Part shown: piece by piece, positions 8,797 through 17,983 of the stretch
How the letters are laid out: every line of letters starts with the position of its first letter
Numbering within the stretch: position 1 is the first letter of the stretch
Source of the DNA: a bacterium
GTDB taxonomy: Bacteria > Cyanobacteriota > Vampirovibrionia > Obscuribacterales > JAKAZS01
Direction: 5' to 3'
Assembly (NCBI GenBank): GCA_021815785.1
Contig: JAKAZS010000008.1
Location: 1 to 53,911 of the forward strand
DNA length: 53,911 nt
Translations under genes and position numbers: made by a program
Notes under the pieces: model-generated
Databases searched by the model: none
Told to the model about the DNA's origin: nothing
The model's input: the letters and a program-made list of their open reading frames with translations, nothing else

Positions 8797-9693
8797 ATGG
8801 AAACTAGAGTTTTTGGTAAAACTCAAATGGAAGTTAGTGTACTAGGTTTTGGTGGCGCCGAAATTGGCTTTCAAGGAGTCAGTTATGCTGACGCTGCGCA
8901 GATGCTTAATTTGGCTCTTGATTCTGGTATCAATGTTATTGATACTGCTGAATGCTATGTAAATAGTGAAGATTTAATTGGTAAAGCTATTGGTCATCGC
9001 CGTAAAGACTATTATTTATTTACCAAATGTGGACATAAAGAAAACTATACTGTTGATGGTTGGGAATATGACGACATTGTTAAATCCATTGATAAAAGCC
9101 TTAAAAATTTAAAAACGGATTATTTAGACCTAGTGCAATTACATAGCTGTTCTAAAGATATTTTAGCTAAAGGCGAAGTTATTAAAGCACTGCAAGAAGC
9201 TAAACAAGCTGGAAAAACTCGATTTATTGGCTATAGTGGGGATAGCAGTGATGCTTTATACGCTATTAAAACTGGTGCCTTTGATACTTTGCAAACTTCA
9301 TGCAATATTGCTGATCAAGAATGCATTGATTTGACAATTCCTGAAGCCATAAAATTAAATATGGGGATTATTGCCAAACGTCCAATAGCCAATGCGGCTT
9401 TTACTTATAAAACTATGCCGGATAATGATTATCATAAGCCTTATTATGAAAGATTGCAAGAGCTTAAATATGATTTTATTAATGGCAATCCTAGTTTAAG
9501 TGCACAAATTGCTTTGAGATTTACTTTAACAGTTAGTGGTATCTGTACCGCAATCGTGGGTACCACTAAAGCGGCTCGATTTCAGCAAAATATTGAAGCG
9601 GTTAGCCATGGTAAACTTGATGATGCAACCTTTAAATCTATTAGAGATCATTGGTTAAAGATGGCTTCAAAAACCTGGGTTGGTCAAGTTTGA
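8797..9693 (+). CDS. Aldo/keto reductase
   Basis: This is an NAD(P)H-dependent oxidoreductase with a TIM barrel, 298 residues long and likely soluble. The catalytic tetrad is visible: Asp and Tyr in VIDTAECY, Lys in FTKCGH and His in LVQLHS. The C-terminal cofactor segment (AIVGTTKAARFQQNI) is of the usual kind. The N-terminus METRVFGKTQMEVSVLGFGG is typical, and GGAG stands upstream of the ATG. The substrate cannot be assigned. It ends at a strong hairpin shared with the convergent gene at 9766-10485. Confidence 0.92.
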   Translation: METRVFGKTQMEVSVLGFGGAEIGFQGVSYADAAQMLNLALDSGINVIDTAECYVNSEDLIGKAIGHRRKDYYLFTKCGHKENYTVDGWEYDDIVKSIDKSLKNLKTDYLDLVQLHSCSKDILAKGEVIKALQEAKQAGKTRFIGYSGDSSDALYAIKTGAFDTLQTSCNIADQECIDLTIPEAIKLNMGIIAKRPIANAAFTYKTMPDNDYHKPYYERLQELKYDFINGNPSLSAQIALRFTLTVSGICTAIVGTTKAARFQQNIEAVSHGKLDDATFKSIRDHWLKMASKTWVGQV

Positions 9694-9714
9694 TGATAGT
9701 TTAAGCTGTTAGTA

Positions 9715-9748
9715 AAATTTTGGTAATTTTGTATAATTACCAAAATTT
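9715..9748. terminator. Bidirectional terminator hairpin
   Basis: Perfect 14-base arms (9715-9728 and 9735-9748) surround a 6-base loop, located between two convergent genes ending at 9693 and 9766. The arms start with A-rich and end with T-rich runs, so it can work on both strands. Confidence 0.75.
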
Positions 9749-9765
9749 ATATATAACTTAGCTGA

Positions 9766-10485
9766 TTATTTCATAAATTCAATTAAATCTGTCATTGAAT
9801 TTACTTTTGAGCCATATTCAAATATTTTGTCTTCGGTATTTACTTGTTTGTATTGTTTTAGGTTAGGTAATTTAAAATTGCTATTTATATAGCTTATTGA
9901 ATTAGTCTGAATTAGTTCTAATTTTTCATTTACATCAGTGTAAGCCGTATATGCTAGAGCTATTTGATGATCAAAATAGGGAATTCCTAGCGATTTACAA
10001 TAAATTTTATAGAATTGATGATTACAATTATCAAAAGTAGCATAAATTATATAAGTTGATTTAATAGTATTTTTTTGCATCTGAGTATTTGGTTTTAATT
10101 TATACAATAGACAATTTAAATTTTGAAAAGTAATTGGTTTGACTACTTGCCAGATATTAGAATTATCAGGGCTGTCATATGCCTTTAATATGAAATCTCT
10201 AATATAACTCACTGCCTTAGGTCTAGGAAAATGATCTCTATCAGTTAAAAAATAAATTTTTTTATTTAAATTAACATAGTAAATTTGGTTGTTTGATGTT
10301 AAGCAATATATATTTAAACGTGGCTGACTAGTAGTAATTTTAATTCCATTATTATTAATATAAACATTCGTCAAACCAAACACATGTGTTTTCTGAGCTA
10401 GAACTAATGTCTTTTCCGCAAAAACCGGTTCTATTTGGATAAGTAGAGCTAGGAATATAAAAATTTTAAAAATTTGGTTAGCCAT
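9766..10485 (-). CDS. Secreted protein of unknown function
   Basis: This 239-residue protein is not recognised. An N-terminal signal peptide ends near PVFA-EK (residue 23), and the rest is an Asn/Tyr/Ile-rich, mostly beta-predicted soluble region with a few Cys (for example in NCNHQF and YCKSLG), compatible with a periplasmic or exported location. No membrane span or catalytic motif is visible. It is 85 bases downstream of the ddl stop on the same strand, so it may be cotranscribed, and it ends at the hairpin shared with the aldo/keto reductase. Confidence 0.75.
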   Translation of the reverse strand: MANQIFKIFIFLALLIQIEPVFAEKTLVLAQKTHVFGLTNVYINNNGIKITTSQPRLNIYCLTSNNQIYYVNLNKKIYFLTDRDHFPRPKAVSYIRDFILKAYDSPDNSNIWQVVKPITFQNLNCLLYKLKPNTQMQKNTIKSTYIIYATFDNCNHQFYKIYCKSLGIPYFDHQIALAYTAYTDVNEKLELIQTNSISYINSNFKLPNLKQYKQVNTEDKIFEYGSKVNSMTDLIEFMK

Positions 10486-10570
10486 TTTAACTTAAAATAA
10501 GTTCTAAATACATTGAAAACTGCCAAGAATTAATTCCTGAAATCAAATAATTAATTTAGTTTAGATTATT

Positions 10571-11602
10571 TTATTTATTTAAACTAGCTGTATTTAAAAT
10601 CATTTCAACTAATTTGTCATAAGGTATTCCTGCTGTTTTAGCCATGGCTGGTAAATCAGATGTATCAGTCATACCTGGCAAAGTGTTAACTTCTAGTACA
10701 AAGGGATTGTTGTTTTGATCGATAATCATATCGATACGGGCATAGCTCTTACAATAGATTGCTTTAAAAACGGACTTTGCAATTTCTTCAGCTTTGATCT
10801 TGGTATCTTCATTAATTTGAGCTGGTAAAATGAAATCGGTCATGCCATGTGTATATTTTGCTTCATAATCATAAAAGCCTGCTTTGGACTTGGGTCTTAG
10901 TTCTAATATCGGTAAAACGAATAAATTATTACTAGCTTTTTCAATAACGCCTAAAGTAATTTCAGTACCATTAATATACTCTTCGATGAGTACGCTACCA
11001 TATTCGTTGATAATTTTGTGGCTATAAGTTTTTAAACTTGTTAAATCATTGACTTTATAAGTATCTACGGATGAGCCAGCGGAAATTGGTTTGAGCATAT
11101 AGGTATTAGTGTTAAGTGCTTGGATATTATGTTCAAGATTAGCTAAGCTATAACTATCGACAATTATATACTTGGCATTTAGTATGTTCTGGCTGGTAAG
11201 AATTTGTTTAGTGGCTAATTTATTCATGGCTATGGCACTGCCAAGAATACCTGTACCAGTATAAGGAATTTGCATTAATTCTAAAACACCCTGAATGATA
11301 CCATCTTCACCAAATTGGCCATGTAGAGCTAAAAAAGCATATTCAATCTTTTTATCCTTGAGCACTTGAGCTAGATCTCGATTTACATCAATAAAAAGGC
11401 TATTATTATAACCTAAATTTTTTAAAGCATTAAGGCAGTTTTGGGAACTTCTTAAAGATACCTCACGTTCGCTGGATAAACCGCCGCCAAGAACGGCAAT
11501 AATGGCATTTTTATTGATCATAGAATATGGTGCCCCGATAAAACTTTTATATTGTAATGTGTTATTACTGATTTGTACATATTCACCTGTAAATGATTGC
11601 AT
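10571..11602 (-). CDS. ddl: D-alanine-D-alanine ligase
   Basis: This ATP-grasp enzyme joins two D-Ala for the peptidoglycan pentapeptide in the cytoplasm. Seen are GGGLSSEREVSLRS near the N-terminus, HGQFGEDG, the loop GSSVDTYKV, and the Mg-site end VLEVNTLPGMTDTS. The ATG at 11602 has a G-run just upstream. It gives a roughly 27-residue extension before the usual first strand (NAIIAVLGGG), which is longer than normal; a start at the ATG at 11521 is possible but has no ribosome site. It follows murC and murB on the same strand, forming a wall-precursor cluster. Confidence 0.95.
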   Translation of the reverse strand: MQSFTGEYVQISNNTLQYKSFIGAPYSMINKNAIIAVLGGGLSSEREVSLRSSQNCLNALKNLGYNNSLFIDVNRDLAQVLKDKKIEYAFLALHGQFGEDGIIQGVLELMQIPYTGTGILGSAIAMNKLATKQILTSQNILNAKYIIVDSYSLANLEHNIQALNTNTYMLKPISAGSSVDTYKVNDLTSLKTYSHKIINEYGSVLIEEYINGTEITLGVIEKASNNLFVLPILELRPKSKAGFYDYEAKYTHGMTDFILPAQINEDTKIKAEEIAKSVFKAIYCKSYARIDMIIDQNNNPFVLEVNTLPGMTDTSDLPAMAKTAGIPYDKLVEMILNTASLNK

Positions 11603-11713
11603 ATTTTCCCCCAAATGTATTAAATATTATTGTTAAATTACCTAAACATGTTTTTCCATTACTGCGCTTAGTTTTTAGCTCCTCACTTGGCTTTAGGATT
11701 ACCCTGAAAAGTT

Positions 11714-12616
11714 TTAACCCCAAATATCTTGAATCGTATTCTCAAATCTACCTAAGGTTTTCCACTCAGGGTGAAGTTTAATATTGAATTTTTGCCAAAC
11801 GCTATCCTGCATTTTTTTTAATAATTCAAGAACATCGCTTGAAGAAGCTTGGCCTATATTAATTACAAAATTTGCATGAATTGCCGATACGCTAGCACCG
11901 CCACAGGTAAGATTTTTTACGCCGGCTAAATCTAATAATTTACCAGCCTGTTTATCAATACTATGATTTTTAAAGGTACTGCCAGCATTAGGATAGCTTA
12001 AAGGCTGAGTTCTCCAGCGATAGTCTTCATTGATTTTGATTTTAGCTAAAATAGCTTCTTTGATACCAGGTTCAAGCTTGAGGCAAGCATTTAATACTAC
12101 TTCGTTTTGTGAATCGAGAATACATTTTCGATATTCAAAGGCTAATTCGTTTTTCGTTAGTTTTTTTATTGATTGGGATTTAAGATCAAAAATATTTATA
12201 TATTCTACAAGGTTAGACATAGAACTACCATGAGCACCAGCATTCATAATTATGCCACCACCAACAGTTCCGGGAATACCACAGGAAAATTCTAGGCCAC
12301 TTAAATTTAGATTTGCGGCAAATTTAGCTAAATGTGGTAATCTTACTCCAGCATCAGCTAAAATACGGGTATCGTCAATTTGCGTTATATTAGTTAATTT
12401 GGTAGTGCGAATAACTAGTCCTTCAAAACCTTGTGATGATATTAGCAGATTTGAGCCACCACCCAAAATAAAAAACGGTATACTTCTATCTTTAAGATTA
12501 TTCAGACATTGCGTAAAATCGTCAAGGTTTGTTGGTTCATAAAATTGACTAGCTATACCACCAATTTTAATTGAAGTGAATTTGGCCAATGCTATTTTTG
12601 ACTCAAGTTTAAGCAT
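11714..12616 (-). CDS. murB: UDP-N-acetylenolpyruvoylglucosamine reductase
   Basis: This FAD enzyme reduces UDP-GlcNAc-enolpyruvate to UDP-MurNAc with NADPH. The 300-residue protein shows the FAD-binding motifs ILGGGSNLLIS and FSCGIPGTVGGGIIMNAGAHG, the Tyr/Arg motif YRKC, the catalytic serine segment NAGSTFKN, and HANFVIN near the C-terminus. It starts 6 bases after the murC stop, so the two are surely cotranscribed. Length is typical. Confidence 0.96.
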   Translation of the reverse strand: MLKLESKIALAKFTSIKIGGIASQFYEPTNLDDFTQCLNNLKDRSIPFFILGGGSNLLISSQGFEGLVIRTTKLTNITQIDDTRILADAGVRLPHLAKFAANLNLSGLEFSCGIPGTVGGGIIMNAGAHGSSMSNLVEYINIFDLKSQSIKKLTKNELAFEYRKCILDSQNEVVLNACLKLEPGIKEAILAKIKINEDYRWRTQPLSYPNAGSTFKNHSIDKQAGKLLDLAGVKNLTCGGASVSAIHANFVINIGQASSSDVLELLKKMQDSVWQKFNIKLHPEWKTLGRFENTIQDIWG

Positions 12617-12622
12617 TAGTTT

Positions 12623-14104
12623 TCAATTAGCTTGATTGAGTGATTGTAATAATTTTTCCCCTAGATTAGTAATGTCACCAGCACCCATCGTTATGACTAA
12701 GTCATGAGGGCGGATGTAATCTAAAGCACTGGTTTTAAGATTGTTGAGATCGCCAGGAAGGTAAAAAGCATTTTTATGTTCCATTGCACCAACTAAATTA
12801 GCCGAATTAACATTCGGGATACTTTTACCACGAGCAATGTATACATCAGCTATTAAAGCAATGTTGGCTCGAGCAAAACATTCACAAAACTCACTAAATA
12901 AGTCCTGAAGTCGTTTGGGTTGATGAGGTTGGAAAATAATAACTAAACGATCTAGTCTGGGATGAATATTACTTAAGTGTTGATTAGAATATTCCATAAA
13001 TTCGTAAGCAGCTTCAATAGTTGATTTAACTTCGGTTGGATGATGCGCATAATCATCGACAACTAAAACGTTATGGCTGTGCCCTTTAATTTCAAAGCGC
13101 CGACCCACACCACTAAAATCAGCTAAGGCCTTTTTTATTTCTGCAAAAGAAATATCTAAATGTTGGCAAACTGCTATAGCAGCTAAGGCATTTAATTTAT
13201 TATGGTGACCCGGAATTTTTAAGTTTAACTCACCTAAAAGATTGTTTTTATGGAATACTTCTATTGAGCCTAAATTAATATTTTTAAAATAAAAATCTGG
13301 ACTAAAGGAATTAGTCTCATAACCATAAGTAATAACTGGTTTTTGTAAACGCTTAATTATATTTACACAGCCTTGATTATCGGTGCAAAGTACTGTCGCA
13401 TTTTGAGAATTATTAGCAAATTGGAGCATGGCTGTATATATATCTTCAATACCACCTGGATAGTTTTCTAAATGGTCAGCTTCTAAATTGGTAATAACCG
13501 ATATGTAAGACTGTTGGTCAATGTGACTTTTATCACTCTCATCAATTTCAGCTACAAAGTAATTGCTGTTGCCATGACGAGCATTAGATTTGATATCACT
13601 TAAATAACCACCAATGATAATAGAAGGATCCTTTTGGGCATCAAGAAGAATTTTACTTATCATTCCCGTTGTTGTAGTTTTACCATGGGTTCCAGAAACC
13701 CCAATAAGATTTTTGTTTTTACTTAAGTGATTTAGCAGTTTAGATCTGTGCCAGACTGGGATTTTAAGTTGTTGAACCTGTCCCAATTCTGGATTATCAC
13801 TGGTTATAGCTGTTGATACTACAGCTAGCTGTTGGTTGGATATATTGTTGCTGTTGTGACCGATAAAAATCTTAGCACCAAGATTTTCTAATTCAAGGAT
13901 AAAGCTGTTTGCCGCTTTATCTGAGCCAGTTATGTTAAACCCTAGCGCTAGCATAATTTTTGCTAATCCAGACATTCCAATTCCACCAATACCAATAAAA
14001 TGAATAGCGCCACGGCTTTGGTCAAGGGTATCTGGTATTATGGAGTTAGGATTAAGATTATTTATAGTAGTAAGGTTTGTATTATTGTTATGCAAAGTAA
14101 TCAC
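12623..14104 (-). CDS. murC: UDP-N-acetylmuramate-L-alanine ligase
   Basis: This enzyme adds L-Ala to UDP-MurNAc, the first amino acid of the wall stem peptide. In its 493 residues it shows the N-terminal Rossmann motif HFIGIGGIGMSGLA, the ATP P-loop GVSGTHGKTTTTGM and the C-terminal DDYAHHPTEV segment, all diagnostic of MurC. The start is GTG with GGTGG seven bases upstream, leaving an Asn/Thr-rich N-terminal extension of about 30 residues. It leads the murC-murB-ddl group. A terminator for the preceding rpsT lies between the two genes. Confidence 0.96.
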   Translation of the reverse strand: MITLHNNNTNLTTINNLNPNSIIPDTLDQSRGAIHFIGIGGIGMSGLAKIMLALGFNITGSDKAANSFILELENLGAKIFIGHNSNNISNQQLAVVSTAITSDNPELGQVQQLKIPVWHRSKLLNHLSKNKNLIGVSGTHGKTTTTGMISKILLDAQKDPSIIIGGYLSDIKSNARHGNSNYFVAEIDESDKSHIDQQSYISVITNLEADHLENYPGGIEDIYTAMLQFANNSQNATVLCTDNQGCVNIIKRLQKPVITYGYETNSFSPDFYFKNINLGSIEVFHKNNLLGELNLKIPGHHNKLNALAAIAVCQHLDISFAEIKKALADFSGVGRRFEIKGHSHNVLVVDDYAHHPTEVKSTIEAAYEFMEYSNQHLSNIHPRLDRLVIIFQPHQPKRLQDLFSEFCECFARANIALIADVYIARGKSIPNVNSANLVGAMEHKNAFYLPGDLNNLKTSALDYIRPHDLVITMGAGDITNLGEKLLQSLNQAN

Positions 14105-14140
14105 TTGTTCGCCACCATAAATGATTGTATAACAATATAA

Positions 14141-14181
14141 AAAAAATTCAATAGTAAATTAACGATTTTATTGAATTTTTT
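14141..14181 (-). terminator. Terminator after rpsT
   Basis: On the minus strand a 13-pair stem (arms 14169-14181 and 14141-14153) closes a 15-base loop and ends in a run of eight T. It lies about 35 bases past the rpsT stop and ahead of murC. A second dyad (14210-14217 with 14225-14232) overlaps the rpsT stop codon. Confidence 0.7.
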
Positions 14182-14216
14182 AGTTTTTAATTGGTGGCAT
14201 TAATTGACAAAGATTG

Positions 14217-14483
14217 TTAGCTTGACAATCTTACAATGGTGGCCGCTAAACGCGATTTTTTGCGTGCAGCAGTATTTTTATGGATAACACCTTTACTGAC
14301 AGCGCGATCAATAGCACTATAGGCCTTGCTTAAGTTGGCGATAACTTCTTCTTTGCTTTTTGCTTTTAAACTGTCTAATACGTGGTTTTTCGCTGTTTTA
14401 ATAGCCGATTTGTATGTTTTGTTTCTTAAATTATTTCTTTCAGTAGTTCTGGTTCTTTTAATTGCAGATTTGATATTTGGCAC
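14217..14483 (-). CDS. rpsT: Ribosomal protein S20
   Basis: The 88-residue basic, helical protein of the 30S subunit is of typical S20 length, with the family N-terminus PNIKSAIKRTRTTERN and the C-terminal NTAARKKSRLA. The start is GTG, set by AAGGGG six bases upstream. It is followed by its own terminator, so it is largely separate from murC. Confidence 0.97.
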   Translation of the reverse strand: MPNIKSAIKRTRTTERNNLRNKTYKSAIKTAKNHVLDSLKAKSKEEVIANLSKAYSAIDRAVSKGVIHKNTAARKKSRLAATIVRLSS

Positions 14484-14928
14484 TGTACACCCCTTAAGCA
14501 GTTTGAAATATTGAAATTACTAATGTGGCAAGAATATTGGTCGATAAACCATTATTTACAAGTATTATTATTTATTACCTTAGCTGATAATAAATATATC
14601 ATATGACTATATGGCTTTTAACATAATTAACCAAGCTGGCTTAACAATTTGCATAAAAATGCCAATGATAAAGAATAATTAATCTTGGTATTGTGCTTGA
14701 TTTTAAATATTTTTGTTTGTCGATCATGTCAAGTGTCGGCTTGAATGATTTTTTTTAATTAATCGGCAAGTAAATTTTCTTCTACTGTATTTTATAGTTG
14801 AGATTAATTTTTAGATAATTTATGTATATTGCAAAATCTTAAAAATTACATTTTGGTTATGACGAACTTCTATAATTAAGTAGTGCATTAACTGTTTAAA
14901 TTTGAACTGTTTTTAAATATTAGGCAAA
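14484..14928. other. 445-base divergent intergenic region
   Basis: It lies between rpsT (minus) and an unknown membrane protein (plus). It should contain promoters for both. A TATAAT at 14871-14876 is the best plus-strand -10, without a convincing -35. It also holds the second copy of the 15-base motif (14728-14742). No RNA gene is recognised. Confidence 0.5.
14728..14742 (+). repeat. 15-base intergenic motif, copy 2
   Basis: GTCAAGTGTCGGCTT on the plus strand, identical to the minus-strand copy at 145-159. It is about 190 bases upstream of the gene at 14929. The role is unknown. Confidence 0.35.
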
Positions 14929-15600
14929 ATGAATACGCTAAACCAGTCTAGTAAATTAAAATTATTATGGCCAGTAATTATAATTTTTAGTTTGGCTTTA
15001 ATTTTTATCTTTTTTTATCAGTTTTTTATGGGTTATTTAACCTGGGTTTTTCCGGTAAATGATCGGCAATTGCCTAGTCAAAATGAAGCAGTTATGACTC
15101 CAGGTATGCAGATATCTCTTCATAATAGTTTTGGTCCTATCATTATTAAGGCCGGAAATGGCTTAAAGCGCTTTTTTATTTTTGACGGCCAAACTCGTTC
15201 GATAGAAATGCATCCACGAATTAAACCTTATTATGGTAATTATGGGTTGTATTTTGCTGGACCCGGTTTTCACTGGCTTCCCGTTAATGGCATTGTGCGC
15301 TGTGTTACTATCGAAGGTGATTTGAATTTTGCTTCTTTAGGCGAGGCTTTAAACTGGCTTAAGCAAAAACCAGCGGAAATTGCCCGTATGTATCGCAATG
15401 ATGGTTTATCGGTGTGGATATCTAAGCGAGATGGAACTTTAGGTGTTGATATATTTCAGATATACATTAATGGGCGTAAACCCCAAAAACTTGATGGTGC
15501 TGATGATCAATCAATCCAAGTTAATGCCGTAACCCCAATTCCTAATACAACTAAAACCGCCTTATTTGATCCAAGCTTTGTGGAAGACATGAATCCTTAG
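14929..15600 (+). CDS. Single-span membrane protein of unknown function
   Basis: The 223-residue protein is not recognised. One hydrophobic span at about residues 11-33 (WPVIIIFSLALIFIFFYQFF) is followed by about 190 residues that would lie outside the membrane. This part has ordered, Gly/Pro/aromatic-rich sequence such as YYGNYGLYFAGPGFHWLP, suggesting a folded beta domain. The Shine-Dalgarno sequence is weak. A small secreted ORF follows 59 bases later on the same strand. Confidence 0.75.
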   Translation: MNTLNQSSKLKLLWPVIIIFSLALIFIFFYQFFMGYLTWVFPVNDRQLPSQNEAVMTPGMQISLHNSFGPIIIKAGNGLKRFFIFDGQTRSIEMHPRIKPYYGNYGLYFAGPGFHWLPVNGIVRCVTIEGDLNFASLGEALNWLKQKPAEIARMYRNDGLSVWISKRDGTLGVDIFQIYINGRKPQKLDGADDQSIQVNAVTPIPNTTKTALFDPSFVEDMNP

Positions 15601-15659
15601 ATTTAAATATGTGTATAAATTTGTTATATTAATAAGGGTGTTTTTAGGTTTATTTGCCG

Positions 15660-15881
15660 ATGTTTTTTCGCTTGATTGTTTTGATTTTTTTATTAATATT
15701 TGCGACCCAAGTATTTTCAGTGATACCGTTTGGCTACAAATATACCAAAGACCAAAAGTCAATGTTGTTAGTTACTTCTCAAATGACAATTCCTTTTGGC
15801 TATAATTTAATTAGTTTATTTGGTGTTAAGAATAATTTTTTAGTTGGATATGTAAGCAATAATTCTCTGGAAAAACCATAA
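15660..15881 (+). CDS. Possible small secreted protein
   Basis: From the ATG at 15660 the frame gives 73 residues beginning with a convincing signal peptide (FRLIVLIFLLIFATQVFS) and then two copies of the short motif IPFGY (residues 22-26 and about 44-48). Another frame overlaps it but lacks such structure. No strong ribosome site is present. It may be a real small exported protein or the head of a decayed gene, since the DNA after it looks degraded. Confidence 0.4.
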   Translation: MFFRLIVLIFLLIFATQVFSVIPFGYKYTKDQKSMLLVTSQMTIPFGYNLISLFGVKNNFLVGYVSNNSLEKP

Positions 15882-16250
15882 ATTTATAGCTTGCGGTTAA
15901 GCTAATAAAATATTCCCAATTCGGATGAAAATATTGCAACCATAACGGCGATATAGTGGAATGACTTATATTCTTCATGGTTTAGGTGGAATAAAAGTTT
16001 CCAGGCAACATCCAGGATTGCTTGCGTGCTTCGGTTGCCAAAAACACTTACAACCAAAAGTTAAATAATAATTTGGGGCAAAATTTACATCTACAACCAG
16101 TACAAAATGAAAGAGCTGAACGACTGAAAATGTTGAAAATCGGTAAGCTACTTAAACCTACTAATGCTATATAATAGCTTTTAGCAAATTGGTATTAGGC
16201 TAAGTATATCCGAATGTTGATAGGATTACTTATATTAGCGATTTCTAAAT
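15882..16250 (+). other. 369 bases of probable decayed coding DNA
   Basis: There is no intact gene. One plus-strand frame (about 15989-16174) stays open without a start and ends in a coding-like stretch containing NERAERLKMLKIGKLLKP before TAA. It looks like the end of a lost gene, but the family is not recognised. The last part before xseB holds nothing evident. Confidence 0.35.
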
Positions 16251-16511
16251 TTAGCTATTTAAATCACTAATACTATTGCTGACGTCATCAAGAATTAATT
16301 CACCAGTATTTTGTTTGCGTAAAATTTCAATTTTCTGACTGGCATCAGTTAAATGTTTTTGGCAAATCTGGCTAAGTTTGCTGCCTTCTTCAAATAAACT
16401 TACAGCTTTTGCTAAATTTACATCACTTTCTAATTCTTTGACAATTTTTTCTAATTCATTAAGAGCTGTTTCAAAATCAATATTTTCGGCATTTGTTTTA
16501 GTATTTATCAT
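16251..16511 (-). CDS. xseB: Exodeoxyribonuclease VII small subunit
   Basis: This is the small subunit of exonuclease VII, which degrades single-stranded DNA with XseA. The ATG at 16511 gives 86 residues, the usual size, with the family pattern FETALNELEKIVKELE near the N-terminus, then LFEEGSKLSQICQKHL. AAGGAG ten bases upstream lies inside the last codons of xseA, so the two are coupled. An upstream in-frame extension inside xseA is ignored. Confidence 0.93.
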   Translation of the reverse strand: MINTKTNAENIDFETALNELEKIVKELESDVNLAKAVSLFEEGSKLSQICQKHLTDASQKIEILRKQNTGELILDDVSNSISDLNS

Positions 16512-16518
16512 TTTAAAT

Positions 16519-17748
16519 TTACTCCTTAGGGTCATTAATAATTTGTTTGACTTCAACGAGAACTTTTCCTCCATCCAGATTTAAAGTAAGGTTAGAGCCA
16601 ATTTTTACATCACTGGCTTTACTTACAATATTATTATTATCATCATAAATAACAGCGTATCCTCGTTTTAAAATATTAAGCGGATTTAAATCACTAAGTT
16701 TATTATTATATATGGATGTGATTTGTAATTTCTTATTTAAAAGTATATCTATCCTTGTATTTAATTTATTTTCAATTAAATTTAAACGAATTTTTTCATG
16801 TGATAAGCGATTATGTAGATTATTGATAATATTGACAGGTTCAAATTTGGCTAAAATTCTTTGTAAGCCTTTAATTTTATTCTCTAATTTATGGATAAGC
16901 TGAAAATTTAAAAATTTAAGGCGATCCATTAATTCATTAATATTGGCTGCCACTAATTCAGCGGCAGCTGTTGGTGTTGGGGCTCGCAAATCAGCTACTA
17001 AATCGCAAATTGTAATATCGGTTTCATGACCAATTCCTGAAATTATGGGAATTTCGGATGAAGCTACCGCTAAAGCAACTTCTTTAGTGTTAAAAGCCCA
17101 TAAGTCTTCAATTGAGCCACCACCACGACAAACTAAAATAACTTCTATATCAGGAATTTTATGCAAATTATGAATAGCTTCAACAATCTCTAGCTCACAG
17201 CCATCACCTTGGACTTTAGCTGGGGAAATGATAATATTTACACTTTGATTGCGCCTACGTAAAGCTGAAATCATATCTTGTAAGGCCGCTCCAGTCGGGC
17301 TGGTAACAATACCGATTTTTTTCGGAAATAAAGGAATTGGGCGCTTGCGGATTGGATCAAGTAAACCCATTTGGTCTAATTCTGCTTTTAACTGATCAAA
17401 GGCTAATTGCCAAGAACCAACGCCAACCGGTTCAATACCAGATACAATGATTGAATAACTACCTCGTGGTGCATAAATATCTAAATGTCCACGAATTACA
17501 ATTTGCATGCCGTCTTCAATTTTAAATTTGATACTGGAATTTGATCCTTTAAAACAAATACAGGCAATTGTGGCACCTTCATCTTTTAAAGAAAAATACC
17601 AATGCCCAGTTGAATGGGCTTTAAAATTACTAACTTCGCCTACAACTGTAATAGCGTTAAATGAACGGGTAAAAACCTGTTTGATTTTTTCCGAAAGTTT
17701 AGTAACGGTTAAAATTTCGGTTTTGGAGGGATGTTGAATGTCAAGCAC
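16519..17748 (-). CDS. xseA: Exodeoxyribonuclease VII large subunit
   Basis: This is the catalytic subunit of exonuclease VII, acting on ssDNA in repair. The 409-residue protein has an N-terminal OB-fold (VVGEVSNFKAHSTGHWYFSLKD), then the catalytic core with VTSPTGAALQDM, CRGGGSIEDLWAFN, and GIGHETDITICDLVADLRAPTPTAAAE, all hallmark motifs. The C-terminus is helical. It uses a GTG start preceded by AAAGGA. It is followed seven bases later by xseB. Confidence 0.96.
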   Translation of the reverse strand: MLDIQHPSKTEILTVTKLSEKIKQVFTRSFNAITVVGEVSNFKAHSTGHWYFSLKDEGATIACICFKGSNSSIKFKIEDGMQIVIRGHLDIYAPRGSYSIIVSGIEPVGVGSWQLAFDQLKAELDQMGLLDPIRKRPIPLFPKKIGIVTSPTGAALQDMISALRRRNQSVNIIISPAKVQGDGCELEIVEAIHNLHKIPDIEVILVCRGGGSIEDLWAFNTKEVALAVASSEIPIISGIGHETDITICDLVADLRAPTPTAAAELVAANINELMDRLKFLNFQLIHKLENKIKGLQRILAKFEPVNIINNLHNRLSHEKIRLNLIENKLNTRIDILLNKKLQITSIYNNKLSDLNPLNILKRGYAVIYDDNNNIVSKASDVKIGSNLTLNLDGGKVLVEVKQIINDPKE

Positions 17749-17983
17749 TAATTAATCCTTTACATAAATCATACATTATTTTAATTTGACTTTGATTTTA
17801 TTTGCACATATACTTATGTATGTAATACAAATGTATATGTAGATAAGATTCCTAATTTTTAGATTCACCACATTAAAAAATTAACCAGTAAATTACTTTT
17901 AAATCCTATTTAATAATAATTGACCAAAAACTAAGTATTACCTTACAGCCAATGACCACTAATATAAAACAGGAAGGGTTTCT

